From the NCBI GenBank assembly GCA_054601695.1, contig BAAHQB010000033.1, forward strand, positions 1,054,001 to 1,118,000: a stretch of 64,000 bases of DNA. The letters are read 5' to 3'. The position numbers and the translations under genes were made by a program. Positions 47,178 to 64,000 of this stretch are shown here, in pieces. This DNA is from Amorphochlora amoebiformis (Eukaryota; Cercozoa; Chlorarachniophyceae). A model generated the notes under the pieces. It did not search any database, was not told the DNA's origin, and saw nothing but the letters and a program-made list of their open reading frames with translations. Positions within the stretch are counted from its first letter, which is position 1. The number at the start of each line of letters is the position of its first letter.

Positions 47178-47508
47178 GGATATATATCTCAGATGCATGA
47201 ATGCTAACAAACCAACCATTTTTTTTAAAGTATTTACCGATATAAACCATATAGGAACAACTCAAACGCAAGAAAAGGAAGTCCATGGGTGAAGACATTC
47301 CAACTACAGCGCTTGCCTACACACAAGAACTATACATTTGCGGGTACTCCCAAGAGTACTAAATTATTTACACATATATATATATATATACATGTATACT
47401 ATATCTCTATATATATTTACATATATATATTTTATATACATATAAATAAATATATATACATATATGCATATATATATATATGTATATATACATGTATATA
47501 AATATATT

Positions 47509-47603
<95 letters not shown>

Positions 47604-47675
47604 TATATACCTATAACTGTAAGTAAACATGTTACATATACGTTTGAATGTACCTAATATACATCTGTATATATT

Positions 47676-47717
<42 letters not shown>

Positions 47718-47722
47718 AATAT

Positions 47723-47816
<94 letters not shown>

Positions 47817-47843
47817 CTGTAAATATTGAGTATGAACTAGTAC

Positions 47844-47886
<43 letters not shown>

Positions 47887-48113
47887 CATATATAACATAT
47901 ATGTATACATATATATATATATATGTTATATAAGTTAGATGTGTATGTATGCACATACATTTACATGAGTATTATATCATTTGTGATATAATGCAAATGT
48001 GTAACCAGATGCCCCCTTCTGGATCCAAGAGCAGAGACTCAGGTAGATCTAAATCGTCTCGATAATATTAATTTGAAATAATTTATGCCAGTATGTTACA
48101 CACATATATATAC

Positions 48114-48146
<33 letters not shown>

Positions 48147-48175
48147 CATATATATGTACACATATACATATCAGA

Positions 48176-48216
<41 letters not shown>

Positions 48217-48242
48217 TACATACGTATATAAATGTTCATGTA

Positions 48243-48289
<47 letters not shown>

Positions 48290-48558
48290 CTCATACATGC
48301 ACTAACCAAAAATTCATCAAAAACCCAGCCCAGTCCAGTTTTAACCCCTCACTTATGCTATCGGTTAAGGCGGGATGTCTATCTTATCCTATCATCCTAT
48401 CCCATCCTATCTCAAATCCAAAACCTTCATCCAGGTTGCAGTTACGAGGAATCCTGTGCCGAAGCGCCGGAAAATGGAAGCAGAGAATACATCGGCAGCC
48501 GCTCTTGTGACCGGGTTCAAAACTGAGGGTGAGTTTATATGAATATACTGTGTGTATT

Positions 48559-48597
<39 letters not shown>

Positions 48598-48645
48598 TAC
48601 ATATGTATGCATATATGCGTACATATGTATGTAATGTATACATAA

Positions 48646-48676
<31 letters not shown>

Positions 48677-49392
48677 TTGTAGCAAGTATCTAAATTTATA
48701 AATCTAGGCGCTAAGGAAGCGGTATGTGCATCTACCCGGCCACGGATGGCAAGCACTCTCTCGGAAAACAATACAAATTTCGCAGGCGGAGGCGTCTCTA
48801 TGCTTGGTCAAGCGCTGAAGGTATTGTTCATAACGCCCTTATGTTATAAACGCACACCCATAAATATATATATACATATATATATTTATATATATATATA
48901 TATATATATATGGATACAATAACTATATCTATGTACGCATGCATACATGTAATATATTGATTATCATATTTTTGTCGACCTCCTCCTCTCTCACCTGTTT
49001 GTATTTAAATATATACATGTCTTCTAAACATTTGCATATTCAGATATGTCACACACAAAAACATTTTATACACCTATATATACACATATATACATATACA
49101 TATACATATATACTCATAAATTATATATATATATACATATATATATTTAATATAATGGGAATACATTCACAATTGATACATATATTTTTGGCAAGTATAC
49201 ATTGTAATGTTGATTTGGTAAGAAAATATTACGTATATATGAGTACATAGCGCACTTGCTCATTAAGGCATAACGCATCTACTCACTTGTAGTTGGAGTC
49301 TATGGGCGTAAAAGAGGAGAGAAAGTCAGATATCTTCACAGCCGCCCGATCTATTATGAATAACGGAAAGGTGAGTCTGTAGAATGGAAAAT

Positions 49393-49443
<51 letters not shown>

Positions 49444-49581
49444 CACCTGATGTTCATATATATGTGCGTCTGCATCGGTATACATCTGGTTTTCAAATGA
49501 TAAACATGTATATATGTATATACATATATACATATATATATATAATATATATATATATATAAATATGTTATATGTATATAG

Positions 49582-49616
<35 letters not shown>

Positions 49617-49886
49617 AATATATATGTATTATATGTATATGCATATACATATGATAATGTATATTATGTACAAGATTTTTCGTGTGTATTCAGCCCACCT
49701 TGAGCCGGATACAAGGAAATATCACCGCGGAAACCCTACGCCCTAACGTGACTCTGGGCGCTGTCACCCGTAATGCTGAAAAAATCGTATTGTCAATGTT
49801 CGCTAGTTTTAACACACATATATGTGTGTACAATATATACCATATACGTGCGTACGTACATACATGTGTGTATACAAGCACGTACT

Positions 49887-49948
<62 letters not shown>

Positions 49949-50062
49949 ATATATATATGTGTGTTCTGTTCGTGTATTTATTTATAGAGAGACATTATAT
50001 GTTCAATTTACATCGATACACACACACAAACACACACACACCACATACACACACACACACAC

Positions 50063-50103
<41 letters not shown>

Positions 50104-50190
50104 TACATATTTAAATAGAAAGAGAGACTCACATATTTTTATGTAAAATTATGGACATGTATGTGTGTATATATACACCATATTCATGTA

Positions 50191-50237
<47 letters not shown>

Positions 50238-50437
50238 GTATATCTAATTATATATATATGTATATATATATATGAAAATATGTATATGAATACACATTCG
50301 TATATATAGTATTTCATAACAGTGTTCAAACATATGAATTTATCTGTATAGTTGAATTATGTATATCTATATCTTATATATATATATATATATGTACATG
50401 TATATGTATAAATATATATACATATATATATGTATAA

Positions 50438-50475
<38 letters not shown>

Positions 50476-51218
50476 TTGTGTTTGTATATATGTATATAAT
50501 AGATATATATATATATATATATATATATATCTAGAATATATATCTTGTAAATATACGTACATTACATACCAGCGAACTACATCGGATACTGCACCAAGCT
50601 CCGCTCCCAATGTACAGACCACGGGGGCTGGGCAGCATTATGGTAATTACACAAATTCACCCAAGTGCCTTAGATTACACAAATTGCCTAAATCTTCCCG
50701 TGATTTCTCCAACTCGATATTGATAGATCGTCCTGCTAATTTAAACAGAATCTTAACTCACCTCTTAACCTCTGACTCCAATCCTTAGGACTGCGGAGAT
50801 CGAACAGCAGACGTATGACATACCTTCATGCCTTTTCATTTACATATTTTTCCATGTTGTTAAAGCTCTTTTCACTAGTACTTTTTGCACTTGTTTTCAG
50901 TTTTTTAACAACCTTCTTCGACTTTAATTTGAATTTCCTATGTTTTCTTGCTCTCTCACTGTCCCTCTCTCGCTCGCTCTCAACTCTTTCCCTTCCTGCT
51001 CTCAGAAGTCTTTCTGTGTCTTCCTCTTCCCTTTGTCGCTTTTCCTGCTCTCCCTCTTTTTAAGTATTTCTATCTGTCTCCCTTCTTCTGCTCTTTTGTT
51101 CGGTGTTCAACCTTGAAGATAAAATTTTCCTTTCATTCAGTGTTCTTCATTCTCAACATATATATATATATATATGTATATGTATATTTGTGTACATATT
51201 GCAAAATATATGTATAAA

Positions 51219-51249
<31 letters not shown>

Positions 51250-51251
51250 TG

Positions 51252-51282
<31 letters not shown>

Positions 51283-51341
51283 ATACATGTACATACATCT
51301 CCATGTAAATTTAATAAAATATGTCTCTACAGATGTATCTA

Positions 51342-51376
<35 letters not shown>

Positions 51377-51592
51377 CTACTTCTACGAAAAGCGTTTGCA
51401 GCTAGTGAGGGAGGAAATAGCATACGTAAAGGTATTCTACTTGCTTACATGTAAAAATCAATTTGTAATTTATACCTTTTGTATATAACTCTGTGTGTGT
51501 GTGTACGCATATTATGATTATGCAGTATTTTATCCTACAACCACCACAGTACATATGTACATATTAAATGCATACACGTAATATAAATATAT

Positions 51593-51625
<33 letters not shown>

Positions 51626-52231
51626 ATACATACATTTACATATGCACATTCACAACAATTCTAGCGTGCAAGCGAGGAGAGGAAGAGCGAGATTGCTCAC
51701 GCTAAGAGGAAAACTGAGACTCAGGAAGCCGAAAAACGAGCTGAGCAGGTGTCAGGAGAGGAAATCGAGAGGGAGGAAGCGGGATTATGAGATTCAGAGA
51801 GAGAGGAGAGATGGGTTGACACTCGTGTAGATATAGCCTACGTGGCCAAGGCGAAGAATGGGCTGTGGATATTCTTCATAAATTTACATATACACACATG
51901 TATAAATATATATATATATATATATATATGTGTGTATAAAAAAATATGAATATTTAGATAGATACACATGTGTTTCAATCATGTGTATATACATACATAT
52001 ATATATATATATATTCATTTATATATGTATATAATATAGATAGAATATGCGATAGGTATAACAATACATATCTCAAGCGCGTACAAATATGAATATATAT
52101 CCATGTAAATATATTATATGCACATCATACCTAGGGCGAGCACAACCGAGTGGAAGTTGCGGAACCAAACGACCGCGCTCCTCCTTCCGCGTCACAACCC
52201 GGGCCAGGTTCACCTATAAAAGATTATATAA

Positions 52232-52282
<51 letters not shown>

Positions 52283-52312
52283 ATTTGTGTGTATACGTAT
52301 ACTGTAGATCTA

Positions 52313-52343
<31 letters not shown>

Positions 52344-52426
52344 GTATATATACATATATATAAATAAATAAATATGCATTATAACACGTAACATTCGTGT
52401 GTATGCACATATATGTGGATAGATAG

Positions 52427-52464
<38 letters not shown>

Positions 52465-52637
52465 GTATAGATGTGTTTATTTTATTGAAGACAGACAAAC
52501 GTTATCTTTATCACATCACATATCATTGCAGCTGGTGTCAACCCTGTCCAAAGGCCATCCCGACCTATTCAGGGCGGAATGCAGGGTGAGTAGCATATTT
52601 ACATTTGTACTTAATATATGCAATATATATATATATG

Positions 52638-52678
<41 letters not shown>

Positions 52679-53431
52679 TATATACATATACATATACACA
52701 TGCACATATATATAAATACATGTACATGTATGTATCTATATACATATATACATGATACATATATACACATGTACATACATATATATATATATATATACGT
52801 ATGCACTTGTAATAGATAATATCTTGCGTTCGAAAAATACACATTAAGCATACACATATCCACCCACCAGGCCTTCCTGTCGGCCCGGGTGGGGCTGGCC
52901 CTTCAGCTCACGGCCAACCAACTCACGGCCCTCAAAGCCACGGTCCTGCAACCCACCCAACCCATGGCGCTGCAACGCACGGACCTCCAACCCACGGCCC
53001 TGCCACCCATGGCCCACTCCACGGGCCTGCAACTCACGGGCCTCCGACCCTTGGTCCTTCAAACCAAGCGCCCCCAGTTCAGAGACCTTACAACCCTCAG
53101 TCCGGCATGCCGAACAACCAGATAAATATGCCTCAATCCAGTATGCAGGCACAACAGGTGGGGGAGGATTATCATTGTAATTGATCTCCCTTTGTATTAC
53201 TCAATTATTGGTTTTAACTTTAATTTTTTCTTTGGGTGGATGGTAGGGAGCACCCGCGGGACCGGGGCCTGTAGCACAACAGCAGCAGGTTATTAATTTA
53301 TAGGCGTATATATACATCATAACACATTTATACCTACATGCATGTTTTGATTACCTAATGTAAGTATGTATACACATTTACTCACATGGTACCTGCACAT
53401 GTAGATGTCCCAGTGGAATGAGCAGGCGTGA
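39965..53431 (+). CDS. CFP1/Spp1-like PHD-finger subunit of a SET1/COMPASS complex
   Basis: Twenty-eight exons: 39965-40042, 40158-40225, 40371-40436, 40497-40555, 40675-40793, 41917-41964, 42422-42514, 42714-42758 (end inferred from phase), 43759-43846, 44782-44855, 45120-45173, 45564-45629, 46110-46154, 47255-47343, 48009-48042, 48435-48528, 48708-48820, 49293-49370, 49694-49769, 50573-50642, 50789-50812, 51377-51431, 51665-51748, 52135-52207, 52532-52585, 52871-53157, 53247-53288, 53405-53431 (TGA). All phases close: 700 residues. The N-terminal PHD finger shows Cys4-His-Cys3 (YCIC, CDNC, WFHARC, CPPC) and reads H3K4me3 in this family. A basic, then acidic, linker leads to a helical segment and the CFP1 C-terminal zinc block ([33 protein letters not shown]). 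The last ~170 residues are Pro/Gly/His/Gln-rich. I see no CXXC DNA-binding domain, so the layout is closer to yeast Spp1 plus the metazoan C-terminus. Intron 13 has a GC donor. Confidence 0.88.
44162..44315. repeat. perfect 55-bp inverted repeat around a TA loop in a CFP1 intron
   Basis: Left arm 44162-44216 (pyrimidine-rich, containing TTTAGACTGTTTCTCCCACT) and right arm 44261-44315 are exact reverse complements. The 44 bp between them is itself TA repeat and can pair, so the whole 154 bp can form one hairpin. It lies in the intron between exons 43759-43846 and 44782-44855. Confidence 0.95.
52871..53157 (+). repeat. coding HGP/THGP repeat in the CFP1-like C-terminal tail
   Basis: This 287 nt exon encodes a tandem run of short units such as [20 protein letters not shown], then a Pro/Gln/Asn/Met-rich stretch ending SSMQAQQ. 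The DNA is GC-rich, built from CACGGCC, CCAACCCA and CAACGCA units, and is open in several frames. The frame was chosen because the phases of the preceding (52585, phase 1) and following (53247, phase 0) exons demand it. Low-complexity tails of this kind are typical of disordered regions in chromatin proteins. Confidence 0.8.
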
Positions 53432-53621
53432 TTATGCGTGAAAGGTCACCTCTCTGGTGCGCGGGATCTCTTTTATCTTTTTCCTCTAATATCATTTTTT
53501 TTTGGGAATGGTTTAGGATCCATTACAATTTCATCGAATGTGTATCATAATATACAATGTTCGTATTCTTTTTTTGGCCTTAAAATATCACACACACGCA
53601 TACAAGTGTATAAACATACAT

Positions 53622-53687
<66 letters not shown>

Positions 53688-53887
53688 ATATATATATATG
53701 TCCATATGTGAATGTATGTATTATATTCATATATGTATGTGTATGTATATATATATATATGTATATACATGTACATGTATTTTATGTGCAAACAAACATG
53801 TATGTATGTATATGTATATGTGTATGTATATATATGCATATGCATATACAAATAATGTGTGTGCCTAGTATTACAATGCATCGATGC

Positions 53888-53923
<36 letters not shown>

Positions 53924-54603
53924 ATGTGTATGTATATATGCACCGCTGTGTACTGTGTACATGATACACCAATATGTATCATTAATTTGATATGTCGACG
54001 CACAAACAAAAACAAAGTAAATGAGTACCAATAATCTAGATAATCAAAGAAAAACATTGGTTCTCAGTTTAATTTAGGCTAAACCACGGTCAGCTAGAGC
54101 CCAGTTAACTTGCGTTTTATTATTAATATTTGACAAGGTTTAATTAGATCATAAGTTATAATACTCTAGATACTCTTTTCGTTAGTTGTTGTCTAGACTG
54201 TGTGCTAGACCCAAGTTACTAGAGTTCGTTAGAGTGGAAATATGCGATCCTCATAGTATCTAGTATATATCCTAGATATCTACATCTACTAGGTCTACTA
54301 GATCTACTATATCTAGTATATATGTGTATAGTCTAGATAGTCATCGATCACTATCTTTAGTTTCTACTAGTCTATCTAGACCATTGAACTTGTTTCCACC
54401 AGCAGTCTGATGCATACCTTCTAGACCTTATTCTAGTTATTACCAAATTATTGTACTTGAATTCGGCAGTTCCTAAAGACCAGCTCATGATAATAAATTT
54501 AGTATCGGGTCAGGCCTATCTACTAGATCTAGCTAGTAGAGGGTATTCTAGTCTCCATCACTAATTGAACTCAGATATCTGTGACTGACTACAGCGTTCA
54601 TAA
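53432..54603. other. convergent intergenic spacer between CFP1-like gene and VPS52
   Basis: The first ~170 bp is T-rich and GC-balanced. TA/TG microsatellites follow (53610-53700, 53735-53945). Then comes a block at 54160-54560 dense in CTAG, TCTAGA and TAGATC words, like the other two convergent spacers. I see no supportable coding segment. The TA part may belong to a 3' UTR or its intron. Confidence 0.6.
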
Positions 54604-63730
<9,127 letters not shown>

Positions 63731-63812
63731 CTGATGTAAAATAGATTTACATGATATATAATATATCTACATACATATATAATTATACATATATATATAT
63801 ATTTTATATATA

Positions 63813-63843
<31 letters not shown>

Positions 63844-63935
63844 CATAAATATATATATATATATATATACATATGTATATATATTAAGTTCCTTTCTAGT
63901 CTTTCTCTATCCCTCTCACACTATATACATATATG

Positions 63936-63973
<38 letters not shown>

Positions 63974-64000
63974 CATATGTATATATACATATATATATAT
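63731..64000. other. intron sequence at the right edge
   Basis: Mostly (TA)n with a short pyrimidine-rich segment at about 63885-63925. There is no coding segment I can support. It is read as a VPS52 intron whose 5' exon lies beyond the window. Confidence 0.6.

Noticed and set aside
52844-53152. 102-codon minus-strand open frame over the HGP-repeat exon
   Set aside because: It is an antisense reading of GC-rich repeats. The plus frame is fixed by both neighbouring exon phases.

Overview
This is nuclear DNA of a microbial eukaryote. Six protein-coding genes are cut into many small exons (22-287 nt), with canonical GT-AG plus some GC-AG junctions. Nearly all of the rest is intron filled with long (TA)n tracts. 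My exon models sum to about 7.9 kb, roughly 12% of the window. The short Tyr/Ile-rich open frames everywhere are translations of (TA)n and are not genes. One gene begins with a signal peptide followed by a basic, hydroxyl-rich leader on an aldo/keto reductase that is chloroplastic in plants. This suggests an alga or related protist with a complex (secondary) plastid. I cannot name the taxon.

The genes alternate strand strictly: psuG-like pseudouridine-5'-phosphate glycosidase (+, 3' part, ends 4420); a two-ubiquitin-fold protein (-, 4760-13862); plastid-type aldo/keto reductase (+, 14223-22881); TYW1 wybutosine-synthesis radical SAM enzyme (-, 24372-39646); a CFP1/Spp1-like PHD-finger COMPASS subunit (+, 39965-53431); and VPS52 of the GARP complex (-, 54604-63730, 5' end outside the window). 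Divergent pairs share 320-360 bp promoters that contain CACGTG boxes, with the same 10-mer ACACGTGTCG found in both. Convergent pairs are separated by spacers rich in CTAG. The genes have unrelated housekeeping roles: nucleoside salvage, redox, tRNA modification, chromatin and endosome-Golgi tethering. The order looks like dense alternating packing and not a pathway cluster.

The unusual part is the intron and spacer architecture. TA tracts fill most introns but are absent from the first introns of each gene whose 5' end is visible. Many introns carry TTAGGG-like or purine-rich sequence after the donor and CCCTAA-like or pyrimidine-rich sequence before the acceptor, so the two ends are complementary. 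Two introns hold explicit inverted repeats. Other features are a large inverted-plus-tandem repeat in the 22.9-24.4 kb spacer, a GGCGCC-centred minisatellite in TYW1, and two exon-bearing tandem duplications in VPS52. I saw no tRNA, rRNA, CRISPR array or transposase gene.
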